Shown here in pieces: positions 22,113 through 31,606 of a DNA stretch of 64,000 bases (the first letter of the stretch is position 1; every line of letters starts with the position of its first letter). The notes beneath the pieces were generated by a model. It was not told the DNA's origin. It was given only the letters and a program-made list of their open reading frames with translations, and did no database searches. The stretch lies in contig CP050890.1 of the NCBI GenBank assembly GCA_016745215.1, positions 7,011,001 to 7,075,000 on the forward strand. Direction: 5' to 3'. The stretch is from Thiohalocapsa sp. PB-PSB1 (GTDB lineage Bacteria; Pseudomonadota; Gammaproteobacteria; Chromatiales; Chromatiaceae). The position numbers and the translations under genes are program-made.

Positions 22113-23201
22113 TCAGCATGCACCTTCGATGGTCGCGGTTAATTGCTCTGTACTGAAAGCGTCGCTTACCAAGGCATCGCCTATGGCGCGCAAGAGTACC
22201 AGCCTCAATGAGCCATCCAGCACCTTCTTGTCCACTGCCATCAGCTCCAGCCAGCGTTCAATGGCAATCGATGCCGGTGGGTCAACCGGGAGTTCGAGGT
22301 TGTGCAAGAGTCGACGGATACGCAGTACCGTGGTCTGATCGATCCAGCCCAAACGCCGAGAAAGGTCAGCAGCCATGACCATGCCCGCAGATACCGCCTC
22401 TCCATGCAGCCAGTTGCCATAGCCGACCGCAGCCTCGATAGCGTGGCCGAAACTATGCCCAAGATTGAGCAGGGCGCGCTGGCCAGATTCACGTTCGTCT
22501 GCGGCAACCACCTGAGCCTTGTTGCGGCAGGAACGCTCGATCGCCTCGCTGAGGGCAACGTCGTCACGAGCGAGCAAGGCGCCAGCATGCTCCTCCAGCC
22601 AGATAAAAAAATCGGGGTCGCGGATCAGGCCATATTTGACCACTTCGGCCAAGCCGGCCGCCAATTCTCGTCGCGGCAGCGTGTTGAGTGTATCGATGTC
22701 GGCGAGCACTGCGCGCGGCTGGTAAAAAGCGCCGATCATGTTTTTGCCGGCAGCATGGTTGACGCCGGTCTTGCCACCGACCGAAGAATCCACCTGCGCA
22801 AGCAGGGTCGTCGGTACCTGTAATAGAGCCACGCCGCGTTGGTAGCAGGCGGCAGCAAAACCGGCCATGTCGCCGATGACGCCACCACCGAGCGCCACCA
22901 GGGTGCAATCGCGGCCGTAGCGCTGTTGCAGCAACGCATCGAAGATGAGATTCCAGGTGGTAAGGTTTTTATATGTCTCCCCATCCGGCAGGATCACCTC
23001 GCCAACCCGGTAATCGCTGAGCGCCGCACGAACCCGCGCAAGGTAAAGGGGTGCGACCCTGTCATTGCTGACGATCATCACCCCAGGGGAAGCAATGTGG
23101 GCACGGTAGAGGTCTGGCTCGTCGATCAGCCCCGGGCCGATGTAGATTGGATAAGTCCGCTCGCCGAGGTCGACCGACAGGGTACGTCGATGGCCTTTCA
23201 T
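22113..23201 (-). CDS. aroB: 3-Dehydroquinate synthase
   Basis: The 362-residue enzyme converts DAHP to 3-dehydroquinate, the second step of the shikimate pathway, using NAD and a zinc ion. NAD-binding and active-site blocks are intact: DGETYKN, ALGGGVIGDMAGFAAACYQRG, PTTLLAQVDSSVGGKTGVNH, KNMIGAFYQP, the metal-binding Glu in AAGLAEVVKYG and the two metal His in LNLGHSFGHAIE and NWLHGEAVSAGM. The length is normal. It lies 27 bases after aroK in a pilMNOPQ-aroKB arrangement common in gammaproteobacteria. Confidence 0.96.
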   Translation of the reverse strand: MKGHRRTLSVDLGERTYPIYIGPGLIDEPDLYRAHIASPGVMIVSNDRVAPLYLARVRAALSDYRVGEVILPDGETYKNLTTWNLIFDALLQQRYGRDCTLVALGGGVIGDMAGFAAACYQRGVALLQVPTTLLAQVDSSVGGKTGVNHAAGKNMIGAFYQPRAVLADIDTLNTLPRRELAAGLAEVVKYGLIRDPDFFIWLEEHAGALLARDDVALSEAIERSCRNKAQVVAADERESGQRALLNLGHSFGHAIEAAVGYGNWLHGEAVSAGMVMAADLSRRLGWIDQTTVLRIRRLLHNLELPVDPPASIAIERWLELMAVDKKVLDGSLRLVLLRAIGDALVSDAFSTEQLTATIEGAC

Positions 23202-23228
23202 TATGGAGGTTTTTATCAGATGTCTGCG

Positions 23229-23753
23229 TCAGAGGTCTTCGCTTTCGAGGCGGCGGCGTATTTCCTTTACCACCGAGGCGGTGCCGCGGCTCTCGGTGGA
23301 GACCACCATGTCCGCAACCTGGCGATAGATAGGTTCACGCTTCGCCATCAGGTCGCGCAGGGTCTGTTGTGGATCATCACTGTCGAGCAAAGGTCGGTTC
23401 CGGTCGCGGGCCGTGCGAGCATATTGCTGCTCGGGGCTGCAGTGTAGATAGATGACGAGACCGCGTGCCGCAAGCTGCTGGCGATTCTCGGCTATGAGTA
23501 CGACGCCACCACCGGTAGCGAGAACCATATTCTCCCGCGCTGCCAAATCCATAATGACCTGGCGCTCGCGGTTGCGAAAACCTTCCTCTCCCTCGTATTC
23601 GAAGATCGTGGCAATATCGACACCGGTACGGCGCTGGATTTCGTGGTCGCTGTCTTGGAACTCGTAGCCCAGCGACTGCGCCAGTTGCCGTCCGATGGTG
23701 CTTTTGCCGGCCCCCATGGGGCCGACCAGGAAAATATTTTGTGGGCGAATCAT
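23229..23753 (-). CDS. aroK: Shikimate kinase
   Basis: The 174-residue kinase phosphorylates shikimate at the 3-hydroxyl with ATP. The P-loop GPMGAGKSTIGRQLA (residues 11-25), substrate-binding DSDHEIQRRTG, RNRE and the ATGGGVVL block, and the lid region with RNRPLL are all present. The start at 23753 (MIRPQNIFLVGPMGAGKS) matches the family. It lies 72 bases after pilQ and 27 before aroB; with these it probably forms one transcript, the classic pil-aroKB linkage. Confidence 0.95.
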   Translation of the reverse strand: MIRPQNIFLVGPMGAGKSTIGRQLAQSLGYEFQDSDHEIQRRTGVDIATIFEYEGEEGFRNRERQVIMDLAARENMVLATGGGVVLIAENRQQLAARGLVIYLHCSPEQQYARTARDRNRPLLDSDDPQQTLRDLMAKREPIYRQVADMVVSTESRGTASVVKEIRRRLESEDL

Positions 23754-23825
23754 GCTGGCTAGTAATGCCAGATTTGCCCTTGATGAGCAAGGCCGGCTTA
23801 TCCAAAAGAGGTTGAATTTATCGAA

Positions 23826-26081
23826 TTATCGGTTCGCCATATCGCGCTTCAAGATCTTTGGCGTAACGAAAATCAGCAGTTCTTCATTGTTGTCCTGGCG
23901 TTGCGTGGTCTTGAACAAATTACCGACAACCGGTAGATCGCCGAGCCACGGAACCTGTTCACGCTGAAATGATTTCTCGCGCTCGTAGACGCCTCCGAGT
24001 ACGACCGTCTCGCCGTTGTCGACGAGCACCGAGGTCTCCACCGATCGCGTATCCACTGGCGGTACGCCAAGCACATCGCGGGTGAAATCGGGATTATCCT
24101 TATTCACCTGCAAATCCATGATAATCCGGTCATCCGGTGTAATATGTGGAGTCACTTCCAGCTTTAGCACCGCTTCCTTGAAGGCGACGGATGTGCCTCC
24201 TCCAACGCCACCGGTTTGCTCTTGATAGGGAATTTCCTGCCCGACCTTGATCACCGCCGGATTCTGGTCCGATGTGACGACACGCGGCGAGGAAATCACC
24301 TCTCCGCGGCCTTCGCGCTGCATCGCCGAGAGTTCGAGCTGTAGTAGATGAGAGCCGACTTTGCCGAGCAGGAAGTTGATAGAGCCGGACGGGGTTGGGG
24401 CAGGCAAATTGACAATCAGCGAATCATTTCCCGAACCAGCGGGATTCTCGATGCCGGAATTAAAAGGCGACAACGGTATGCCGGAATTGCGGTATGGCCC
24501 TGCATTGTCCGATGGATCCTGATAGAAACTCGCATCATATGCGCCCATAAAGGGGCCTTTATCAACCTCGATCGTGCTGATATGCCCCGGTTGTCCGCCA
24601 GCAACCAATAACTCATTATCGCCTGTACGTCCCATTGATCCGGAAAGACCAAAGCGAACACCCAGATCCCGTGCAAAATCATTATTGGCAATGACCACGC
24701 GTGACTCGATCATGACCTGCCGGACCGGCACGTCCAGCCGATTGACCAGCCGTCGAACCTCCTCGAGCTTGGCGGCGGTGTCCTGCACCAGCAATGTATT
24801 CGTTCGAGCATCGACGGTCACGCTGCCGCGATCCGGTGTCAACATATTGTTATCTTCTGATTTTAACAAGCTGGCAAGACTCGACGCCTTGGCATAGTTG
24901 ACTTGAATGAATTCCGAGCGGAGCGGTGCAAGCTCTTCGATTTGGATCTTCGACTCCAGCTCGAGCTTTTCCTGCGCGGCGATTTCCTGTGTTGGCGCCA
25001 CCATGATGACGTTACCGGTCTGACGCATAGAGAGTCCTTTGGTCTTCAGAATGATGTCCAGCGCCTGATCCCAGGGAACATTTTTCAGCCGCAGGGTAAT
25101 GTTGCCGCGCACGGTATCGCTGGCAACCAGATTAAGCGCGGTGAAGTCCGCCAGCAACTGCAATACCGCGCGTACCTCGATGTCCTGAAAATTGAGTGAC
25201 AGCCGATCGCCGCTGTAGACGATCTTATCCCGCTCCAGTTGCTCCTTCTCCGCGGGTGTCAAAGCGCGAAACTCGACCGTAAACAGATTATCGGTTTGAT
25301 AAGCGAGGTATTCGTACTCCTCGGTGGTCTTGATATCGATTTTGACGTTACTTCCCACGGCGCGCGATTCGATCGCGACCACGGGGGTTGCGAAGTCGAC
25401 GACGTCAAGTCGCCGGAACAACCGCTGTGGCAGTTGCGTATTGGTGATATCGACCACGACGTCGCGACCCTCCTCGCGAACGCTGATCGGAGTTTCTGAT
25501 GAGGGTAACGTGATCACTACGCGCCCCTCACCATCGGCGCCGCGACGGAAGTCGATGTTCTTGACAGCGCCTTTCGGCGCTTGACGCGTGGCAGCACGAA
25601 CCCGGCTCACCCCGGTGTCGCCGCCACGCGCCTGCTGACGCGGCACGGGCGTCGGACGCTCTGGATTCAGGGCGATGGTCACGCGATTGCCACGAGTCGT
25701 CAATTCGTAGGGCACAGAATCGTTTAGGTTAATGACGATACGAGTGCGGTCGCTTGCTTCGATTGCAGCCAGGCTGTGCGCTACGCCCAGCCCGATGGGG
25801 ATCTGCTTTTTATCCAGGCCGCTGCTGGCGCCGGGAAAATCGATGGCGATGCGGGCTGGATTTTCAGTAGCGAAGTCAGTGGGCGATGGGACGGAACCGG
25901 AGAATACCAGATCGATCTCCACCTGATTACCCGGTAAAGACGCGAATTCGACTTCCTCCAGCACCGCAGCCAGGGTCAGCATCGGCAACATCAACAAGCC
26001 AACGAAGAACGCCTGCACCGGCAAGACCGAAATAGACCGACGCCCGGGTCGCAGGATTCCAGGCCCTGAGATTGAAAACAT
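23826..26081 (-). CDS. pilQ: Type IV pilus secretin
   Basis: The start at 26081 is chosen for AGGAG about nine bases upstream, giving 751 residues with a signal sequence (VQAFFVGLLMLPMLTLAA). It forms the outer-membrane ring through which the pilus passes. Domain order: peptidoglycan-binding AMIN domains (about 35-130 and 160-250), an STN/N0 domain with ISLNFQDIEVRAVLQLLADFT near 305, secretin N1 repeats, and the C-terminal secretin domain with VGQEIPYQEQ and VLGGVYEREKSFQREQVPWLGDLP. The C-terminus ELLIFVTPKIL is typical. Preceded closely by pilP. Confidence 0.95.
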   Translation of the reverse strand: MFSISGPGILRPGRRSISVLPVQAFFVGLLMLPMLTLAAVLEEVEFASLPGNQVEIDLVFSGSVPSPTDFATENPARIAIDFPGASSGLDKKQIPIGLGVAHSLAAIEASDRTRIVINLNDSVPYELTTRGNRVTIALNPERPTPVPRQQARGGDTGVSRVRAATRQAPKGAVKNIDFRRGADGEGRVVITLPSSETPISVREEGRDVVVDITNTQLPQRLFRRLDVVDFATPVVAIESRAVGSNVKIDIKTTEEYEYLAYQTDNLFTVEFRALTPAEKEQLERDKIVYSGDRLSLNFQDIEVRAVLQLLADFTALNLVASDTVRGNITLRLKNVPWDQALDIILKTKGLSMRQTGNVIMVAPTQEIAAQEKLELESKIQIEELAPLRSEFIQVNYAKASSLASLLKSEDNNMLTPDRGSVTVDARTNTLLVQDTAAKLEEVRRLVNRLDVPVRQVMIESRVVIANNDFARDLGVRFGLSGSMGRTGDNELLVAGGQPGHISTIEVDKGPFMGAYDASFYQDPSDNAGPYRNSGIPLSPFNSGIENPAGSGNDSLIVNLPAPTPSGSINFLLGKVGSHLLQLELSAMQREGRGEVISSPRVVTSDQNPAVIKVGQEIPYQEQTGGVGGGTSVAFKEAVLKLEVTPHITPDDRIIMDLQVNKDNPDFTRDVLGVPPVDTRSVETSVLVDNGETVVLGGVYEREKSFQREQVPWLGDLPVVGNLFKTTQRQDNNEELLIFVTPKILKRDMANR

Positions 26082-26114
26082 GACAGCACTCCTGGTTGAT
26101 TCAACCGGCATATC

Positions 26115-26639
26115 TTACTGGCTCAGGGCGATCAAGGATTCGCGCTCGCGCCAACTGCCTGGCCCATCGCTGATGATTTCGGTGAGCCGGATCGCCTCCG
26201 GGCCGATACCGGTAATTTGGCCATTGTTTTGCCCGAGGTAGTTGCCGACCTGTACCCGATGCAGGATGCCGTCCGGCGTAACCACCAGTCCCCAGCGCGT
26301 TTCATTTTGTTCCAATGTGCCGACCATTCTCAGTGAGTCGAGAGAGAATTGCTCTAATTCTTCTTTACGACGTAGTGGGTCTGGCGCGATGCCGCTGTTT
26401 GGTGGCGGCATTACCGCGCGAGCGGTGCGGTTATCCATGACAAACGGATCGCGACGATTATCAGGTTCGTAAATATAGGTATCCACCTGTGGGATTTCCG
26501 GCAACGGCTCAATCGGCTCGGGAGGCCGCTGCTTGACCTTTTCGATGTAGGCTGTGAGTTCGTCCTTATCGGCTCCGCCGCATCCGGCGATCAGCGCAAT
26601 CATCAGCGGCACGGCAGCCCTAGCACCAAAACTCATCAT
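26115..26639 (-). CDS. pilP: Type IV pilus assembly lipoprotein
   Basis: The 174-residue protein has a lipoprotein signal ending ALIAGCGG, so Cys20 should be lipidated and the protein held in the inner membrane. A flexible Pro-rich linker (PPEPIEPLPEIP) leads to the beta-domain that touches PilQ, with RRDPFV and LEQFSLDSLRMVGTLEQ as family markers. It connects the PilN-PilO platform to the secretin. The start codon overlaps the end of pilO by four bases (ATGA), indicating translational coupling. A second ATG directly follows the first. Confidence 0.93.
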   Translation of the reverse strand: MMSFGARAAVPLMIALIAGCGGADKDELTAYIEKVKQRPPEPIEPLPEIPQVDTYIYEPDNRRDPFVMDNRTARAVMPPPNSGIAPDPLRRKEELEQFSLDSLRMVGTLEQNETRWGLVVTPDGILHRVQVGNYLGQNNGQITGIGPEAIRLTEIISDGPGSWRERESLIALSQ

Positions 26640-27241
26640 TCCGCGCTCTCATCCAGATAACGATAGGTTTTCACCGTTGCGTTGAGAGTTAAACGCGGTC
26701 CCGCCAAACCGTCGTTGTTGGGGGCGTCAATTGCTACATCATGTATCGTTACGATGCGTGGCAATGCCGCCAAACCGCTGATAAAGCGCCCAAAATCATG
26801 ATACTTACCATTTACCCGCACGGAGATCGGAAGCTCTGCGTAGAAGTCGCGATTCTGCTCGCCGGACGGTTGGAATAATTCGAACTCCAGTCCAGCCGCC
26901 AAGCCGGTCTGGGAAACATCCACCAGCAAGGATTCAACTTCCGTCGTATCCGGTAGTTGACGCAGCATAGCGCCGAATGATTCGCGCATTTCGTCTAGCT
27001 GTTTCCGGTATGCCTCGAGGTTTGCGGCCTTTTGCTGCTTTTCCTCGAAGGTGGCGCGTAACTTGATTTCCTTGGCATCGACATCCTTGAGTTTGCTCAG
27101 TTGCTCGCTGAAGATAAAGTAATAACCTGCGAACCCAAGCAACCCACATAGCAATAGGATAACCAGCGCTTTGGCAACCGCCGGCCAGTCACCGATTTTG
27201 CTTAGATCAAGTTCGAGTTCGTTAAGATCGCTCAGTTCCAT
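26636..27241 (-). CDS. pilO: Type IV pilus inner-membrane assembly protein
   Basis: The 201-residue protein has a short cytoplasmic N-terminus (MELSDLNELELDLSKIGDWP), one membrane helix (about 24-45), a coiled-coil (about 48-85) and a periplasmic ferredoxin-like domain with LPISVRVNGKYHDFGRFISGLAALPRIVTI. It pairs with PilN to form the alignment complex. Downstream it overlaps pilP; upstream there is an unusual 125-base gap to pilN. Confidence 0.94.
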   Translation of the reverse strand: MELSDLNELELDLSKIGDWPAVAKALVILLLCGLLGFAGYYFIFSEQLSKLKDVDAKEIKLRATFEEKQQKAANLEAYRKQLDEMRESFGAMLRQLPDTTEVESLLVDVSQTGLAAGLEFELFQPSGEQNRDFYAELPISVRVNGKYHDFGRFISGLAALPRIVTIHDVAIDAPNNDGLAGPRLTLNATVKTYRYLDESAE

Positions 27242-27366
27242 GACAGTGGGTCCGGGATCAGGCCCGGGTCGACATCGGGTTTGACATCAACAGCTTTGCT
27301 CTTCGGCTGTCGAGAAACAAATCAGGATAGCTCAGGACAGCAGGCCAGCGATGGCTGCCGTCCGAG

Positions 27367-27936
27367 TTAAAGCTCCATCGACTGCTCGTCATCGGATATT
27401 CGCTGTTGCTTGAAACTCAGCCGAAAATGGCTCAAACCGGTTCCGGTCTGATCCTTATTCTCGATGACCAACAGCTGCGAGTTACCGATCCAGCGAGATG
27501 CATTGACGTTGCGCATGAATGCGGATACACGGGCATTGGACTGCGCCCGCCCCTCCACCACGACACGACTGCCGTTTTGGGTGATCTGCGTCACGAAGAC
27601 TCCTTCGGGAACTGATGTAACTAACTCGTCAAACAGATGCACGATCTCTGGGCGGCTCTCCTGCAGCTGCTGGATGACATGCATGCGCGCGAGCAGATCG
27701 GACTTGGTTTTTTCCAGTTTCTCGATTTGCCTGATACGCACATTGAATGCGGCAATCTCGCGGTCCAACAGCGCGTTTCGGGCGTTTTGAGCATCGATTA
27801 ACGCCTGGATTTGAAACCTTACGCCGATACCGACCAGCAATACCAACCCCACCGCCACACTGGTGGCGATGATGAATTCACGTTGGCGGCGACTGCGCTC
27901 GGCCTCGCGCCATGGCAGTAGATTGATTCTTGCCAT
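27367..27936 (-). CDS. pilN: Type IV pilus inner-membrane assembly protein
   Basis: The 189-residue protein starts MARINLLPWREAERSRRQ; the INLLPW motif is the conserved cytoplasmic tail that inserts into PilM. One membrane helix (about 22-42), a coiled-coil and a periplasmic ferredoxin-like domain (VFVTQITQNGSRVVVEGRAQS) follow. It lies 15 bases after pilM. The 125 bases between its stop and pilO are not usual for this operon, where these genes generally touch; the end of pilN (ATGGAGCTT) resembles the start of pilO (ATGGAACTG). Confidence 0.94.
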   Translation of the reverse strand: MARINLLPWREAERSRRQREFIIATSVAVGLVLLVGIGVRFQIQALIDAQNARNALLDREIAAFNVRIRQIEKLEKTKSDLLARMHVIQQLQESRPEIVHLFDELVTSVPEGVFVTQITQNGSRVVVEGRAQSNARVSAFMRNVNASRWIGNSQLLVIENKDQTGTGLSHFRLSFKQQRISDDEQSMEL

Positions 27937-27951
27937 ATGCTGAGCGGTCAG

Positions 27952-29025
27952 TTAGTCGAAGGAACGCAGTGCAAGGCCGGTTGCGGTCATCATTGATGGT
28001 GCTGCATGGTCGATGGCGTGCCGATCAATCTCCGGCGCGAAACCCATAATCGAGAAGGGATTGGCGATCGATACCGGGAATCCAAGCCGTTTCCCGACAA
28101 ATGGCGCAAGGTTAGGCAATACGGCCACGCCCCCAGCAAGGATAACCTGGTCGGTCCGATTGAACGTCGTGGCCGAATAGAAAAATTGCAGTGCTCGGGC
28201 GATTTGTTGTGACATGGCATCTTTGAAAGGGATCAGCACATCGGTTTCAAAGTCTTCCGGCAGTGTCTCCGCCGCGAGATTCTCGAGCGCATCTGTCTTG
28301 CTCATGCCATATCGATGCTGAATCTCGTCTAACAGCTGGTCGCCGCCGAAATTCTGCTCTCTGGTGTAGATGGTTCTTTCACCGTGAAACACGTGCAGCG
28401 TGGTCGTGCTCGCCCCCACATCGGCAAGCGCAACCGTTTCGCTCGCGTGTGCTTCGTCGGAATGCCCCAGTAAGAGTGCGCAGGCGTTTTCCATCGCAAA
28501 GGCTTCGACATCGACAATGGCGGCGGTCAGGCCGGCGATCTCCAATGTGGCGACCCGATCGTCGACATTTTCGCGCCGCGATGCCGCGATCAATACATCG
28601 ACCATTTCGGTATTTCCGGCGGTCGGCCCGACTATGTCGAAGTCGATGTTGACCTCTTCGAGTGGGTACGGGATGTACTGATCTGCCTCGACCTGAATTT
28701 GTGTCTCCATCTCTGCATCCGACAGCGACGCCGTCATTGGGATGACCTTCGTGATCACCGACGAACCCGAAAGGGCGACCGCCGCGCGCTTCGTTTTGCT
28801 GCCGGAGCGCCTCAGCGCATTTTGTATACATTGTCCGACAGCGTCAATATCAGCGATCTTCCTCTCAACTACAGCGCCCGTGGGAAGCGGCTCGACAGCA
28901 AAGGCGTCCACCCGATAAAGTTCCGCTCCCGTACCAGACGCACGGCTTAACTCAATCAGCTTGACCGAGGTCGAGCCGATATCGAGCCCGAAAAGGTTTG
29001 ATGATTTTCGGCCAAAACCAAACAT
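27952..29025 (-). CDS. pilM: Type IV pilus assembly ATPase-like protein
   Basis: The 357-residue cytoplasmic protein has the actin-like fold: LFGLDIGSTSVKLIEL (phosphate 1), VALADVGASTTTLHVF (phosphate 2) and VILAGGVAVLPNLAPFV (adenosine region). It binds the tail of PilN and couples the motor side to the envelope complex. Length is standard. It is the first gene of pilMNOPQ-aroKB, with a possible promoter directly upstream. Confidence 0.95.
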   Translation of the reverse strand: MFGFGRKSSNLFGLDIGSTSVKLIELSRASGTGAELYRVDAFAVEPLPTGAVVERKIADIDAVGQCIQNALRRSGSKTKRAAVALSGSSVITKVIPMTASLSDAEMETQIQVEADQYIPYPLEEVNIDFDIVGPTAGNTEMVDVLIAASRRENVDDRVATLEIAGLTAAIVDVEAFAMENACALLLGHSDEAHASETVALADVGASTTTLHVFHGERTIYTREQNFGGDQLLDEIQHRYGMSKTDALENLAAETLPEDFETDVLIPFKDAMSQQIARALQFFYSATTFNRTDQVILAGGVAVLPNLAPFVGKRLGFPVSIANPFSIMGFAPEIDRHAIDHAAPSMMTATGLALRSFD

Positions 29026-29083
29026 GGTCGTGCTGACGCATTCAGCCTCGTAGTTTCATCTTCTGGATTGAATTTTAATCCCA

Positions 29084-29111
29084 ACTATATCAGATATTGG
29101 GCAATTTCAAA
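29084..29111 (-). promoter_or_regulatory. Possible sigma-70 promoter of the pil operon
   Basis: Read leftwards, TTTGAA (or TTGAAA one base later) is followed after 16 (15) bases by TATAGT, about 60 bases before the pilM start codon. The -10 box is good and the spacing slightly short. The surrounding 100 bases are AT-rich compared with the region. This is a sequence match only. Confidence 0.35.
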
Positions 29112-29213
29112 CCGATTATTATGCGCAAAATGTCTCGCATCGCAGCACTATCCACAGCCGGCAAATCGGCACGGGGCAATAGGCACAGTCACCTCGAACG
29201 CGGTAGCCACAGT

Positions 29214-29822
29214 ATGGCAACGCGCGGCAAATGCGAGGGACAGCGGCAACGGCTCGCCTATGAATCCGCGCGTATGTTGTCAGAACTCGGCGCAGATGCA
29301 TTCGACCGCGCCCGACGTAAGGCAGCCGCACGGCTTGGCGTTAACGATAGGCGCTGTTGGCCTGACAACGAAGAGATTCGACAGGCACTGCTCCAACAGC
29401 AGCGTCTATTCCACGCCGATAAACAGGACCGCACCCTGGCCGATCTACGCCAGCGCGCGCTGACCGCCATGCGTGAATTCTCGGCATTCGCTCCGCGCTT
29501 GGTTGGTCAAACCGTAGACGGCACGGCGAGTCTGGATGCGGGCGTGCATTTGCAACTTTTTGCCGACAGTCCAGAGGAGATCGCCCTCGACCTTCTTCAG
29601 CGCGGCATTCCCTGGCAACAACGTGATGATCAGTTTCGCTACGCGGGCGGCAGCAGCGAGACGCATCCTGTGTTCGGATTCATTGCTGGAGGCATACCAG
29701 TACATCTGATCGTGCTGCCGCATCAAGCGAGGCGCAATCCGCCGCTGAGCCCGGTCTCCGGACGCCCTGAACGCGGGATCGGCGCCGCTGAACTCAGTCG
29801 GCTAATCGCTGCCGCAGAATAA
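29214..29822 (+). CDS. Conserved hypothetical protein
   Basis: From the ATG at 29214 the product has 202 residues; in-frame starts at 29097 or 29121 would lengthen it, and none has a clear ribosome-binding site. It begins with a basic helix (GQRQRLAYESARMLSELG), followed by NEEIRQALLQQQRLFHAD, a helical segment and a mixed part with LVGQTVDGTASLDAGVHLQLFADSPEE. I recall close relatives across gammaproteobacteria, sometimes misnamed UDP-N-acetylmuramate-alanine ligase. The GTAS-D-V-LHLFAD part recalls a nucleotidyltransferase-like fold without all catalytic acids. It has no signal peptide. Function unknown; divergent from pilM. Confidence 0.72.
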   Translation: MATRGKCEGQRQRLAYESARMLSELGADAFDRARRKAAARLGVNDRRCWPDNEEIRQALLQQQRLFHADKQDRTLADLRQRALTAMREFSAFAPRLVGQTVDGTASLDAGVHLQLFADSPEEIALDLLQRGIPWQQRDDQFRYAGGSSETHPVFGFIAGGIPVHLIVLPHQARRNPPLSPVSGRPERGIGAAELSRLIAAAE

Positions 29823-29911
29823 CCTGCAATCCTGGGGATTACGTCTTTGCACAATCTCCCAAACACACTGACTGATAGGCTTCCGAACGATGGCCTCAAC
29901 AGCGCCTTCGA

Positions 29912-31210
29912 TTAACGTTTGGAGATCGGAAGGTAATCGCGCGCCACCGGCCCCTGATAGATCTGGCGCGGCCTGCCGATGCGGTTGTTCGGGTCGCTCA
30001 TCATCTCCATCCAATGCGTGATCCAACCCACCGTTCGCGCGACTGCGAACATCGCGGTAAACATCGTGCATGGGATACCCAGGGCGCTGTAGATAATGCC
30101 GGAATAAAAATCCACGTTTGGGTAGAGCCTACGCTCGATGAAATATTCATCACTGAGCGCAATTTCTTCGAGTCTCAATGCCAGCTCGAACAGCGGACTG
30201 TCGCGCGTATCCGGGATCTCATCAAGCAATTGATGACACATCTCGCGGGTGATCCGGGCGCGCGGGTCGTAATTCTTATAGACTCGGTGTCCGAAGCCCA
30301 TCAAACGGAATGGATCATCCTTGTCCTTGGCCTTGTCGACAAATTTCGGCACATTGACGACATCGCCGATTTCCATAAGCATGTCCAACACCGCCTCATT
30401 GGCACCGCCGTGCGCCGGCCCCCACAGCGATGCGATGCCAGCGGCAATACAGGCGAACGGGTTTGCACCGGAGCTGCCGGCTAATCGTACCGTGGACGTG
30501 CTGGCGTTTTGTTCGTGATCAGCATGCAGGATCAACAGGAGATTCAACGCTTTCTCTGCCAGCAGGTGAGGCTTGTAAGCGATGCAGGGGGTGGCGAACA
30601 TCATGTAGAGGAAATTTGCCGCATAACGCAGGCTGTTGTCCGGATACATGATTGGCTCGCCGACACTGTGCTTGTATGCGGCTGCCGCGATGGTTGGTAA
30701 TTTGGCGATCAACCGATGTGCCGAGATCTCGCGATGGCGAGGATCGTTGATATCGATCGAGTCGTGATAAAATGCCGACAGTGAGCCTACCACGCCACAG
30801 AGAATCGCCATTGGGTGGGCGTCGTAATGGAACCCGTTGAGGAAGTTCTTCAGGTTCTCGTTCATCATCGTGTGTGTCGTGATGACGCGCTCGAAATCGG
30901 CCAGCGCCGTCTCGTTCGGCAAGTCGCCATACAGCAATAGATACGCAACCTCCAGAAAGCTCGCCTTAGCCGCCAGCTGCTCGATTGGGTAGCCACGATA
31001 CAGTAACAGGCCCCGGTCGCCATCGATGTAGGTGATCGCACTTGTACAACTTGCGGTCGCCATAAATCCGGGATCGAACGTTAACAAGCCAACGTCATGA
31101 TATAGCGAGGAAATATCGATAGCGCTCGGGCCGAGCGAGCCGTGCCGAAGTGCTAATTCATAGCATTCGCCGTCGGCGTTGTTTGTCAGCGTGACGGTTT
31201 CGTTGGCCAT
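29912..31210 (-). CDS. gltA: Citrate synthase (type II)
   Basis: The 432-residue enzyme condenses oxaloacetate and acetyl-CoA to citrate, the entry to the TCA cycle. Key blocks are intact: ADHEQNASTSTVR and LWGPAHGGANEAV (substrate His), MGFGHRVYKNYDPRA (active-site His and CoA contacts) and PNVDFYSGIIYSALGIP (catalytic Asp). The length and the N-terminal domain fit the hexameric, NADH-regulated Gram-negative type. Single gene. No clear terminator is visible in the 89 bases to the convergent hypothetical gene. Confidence 0.96.
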   Translation of the reverse strand: MANETVTLTNNADGECYELALRHGSLGPSAIDISSLYHDVGLLTFDPGFMATASCTSAITYIDGDRGLLLYRGYPIEQLAAKASFLEVAYLLLYGDLPNETALADFERVITTHTMMNENLKNFLNGFHYDAHPMAILCGVVGSLSAFYHDSIDINDPRHREISAHRLIAKLPTIAAAAYKHSVGEPIMYPDNSLRYAANFLYMMFATPCIAYKPHLLAEKALNLLLILHADHEQNASTSTVRLAGSSGANPFACIAAGIASLWGPAHGGANEAVLDMLMEIGDVVNVPKFVDKAKDKDDPFRLMGFGHRVYKNYDPRARITREMCHQLLDEIPDTRDSPLFELALRLEEIALSDEYFIERRLYPNVDFYSGIIYSALGIPCTMFTAMFAVARTVGWITHWMEMMSDPNNRIGRPRQIYQGPVARDYLPISKR

Positions 31211-31606
31211 GACCTATTGCCTTATCTGGATGTTTGTACTCTTTAAGGGACACATTCAGAGAGACACATCACCCCGAAAGGTTCCTTCGGAATGATAACG
31301 AAATCCAGTTTCGCCTGCTGAGCTGATGTCGGTATTTGCCGCTGCGCTAGAAGGGTTGCCGCATGAAGGTCATCTGGATACCGATCCTAATACGAACGGC
31401 GATCATCCCTCATCTAGGCGATTTCTCTCCGACAATCGCCTTGAAATTGCTGGGGTTGAACCGTCAGCGGTCGGCTGAACGAACTCGTCCTGTACGGAAA
31501 CGCCGGTATGCCCCGGCGAAGCGGTCGGCCTGGCTGGCTTTGCGATCGAATTCGACCAGCATGGCTGACAACCCGCGTGTACTGGCAGCAGAGCGAATTT
31601 GGCCAA
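31211..31606. other. Intergenic region between rpmE and gltA
   Basis: No gene is supported. A perfect stem, AGGCGATT (31416-31423) with AATCGCCT (31434-31441), shares its wording with the ends of module C of the dispersed repeats; it could act as a terminator for rpmE about 165 bases downstream of that gene. The gltA promoter should lie near 31211-31300. Short overlapping frames in this stretch have no recognisable features. Confidence 0.4.

Noticed and set aside
21910..22119. A 69-codon leftward frame upstream of gltB
   Set aside because: No ribosome-binding site or recognisable features, and it overlaps the end of aroB.
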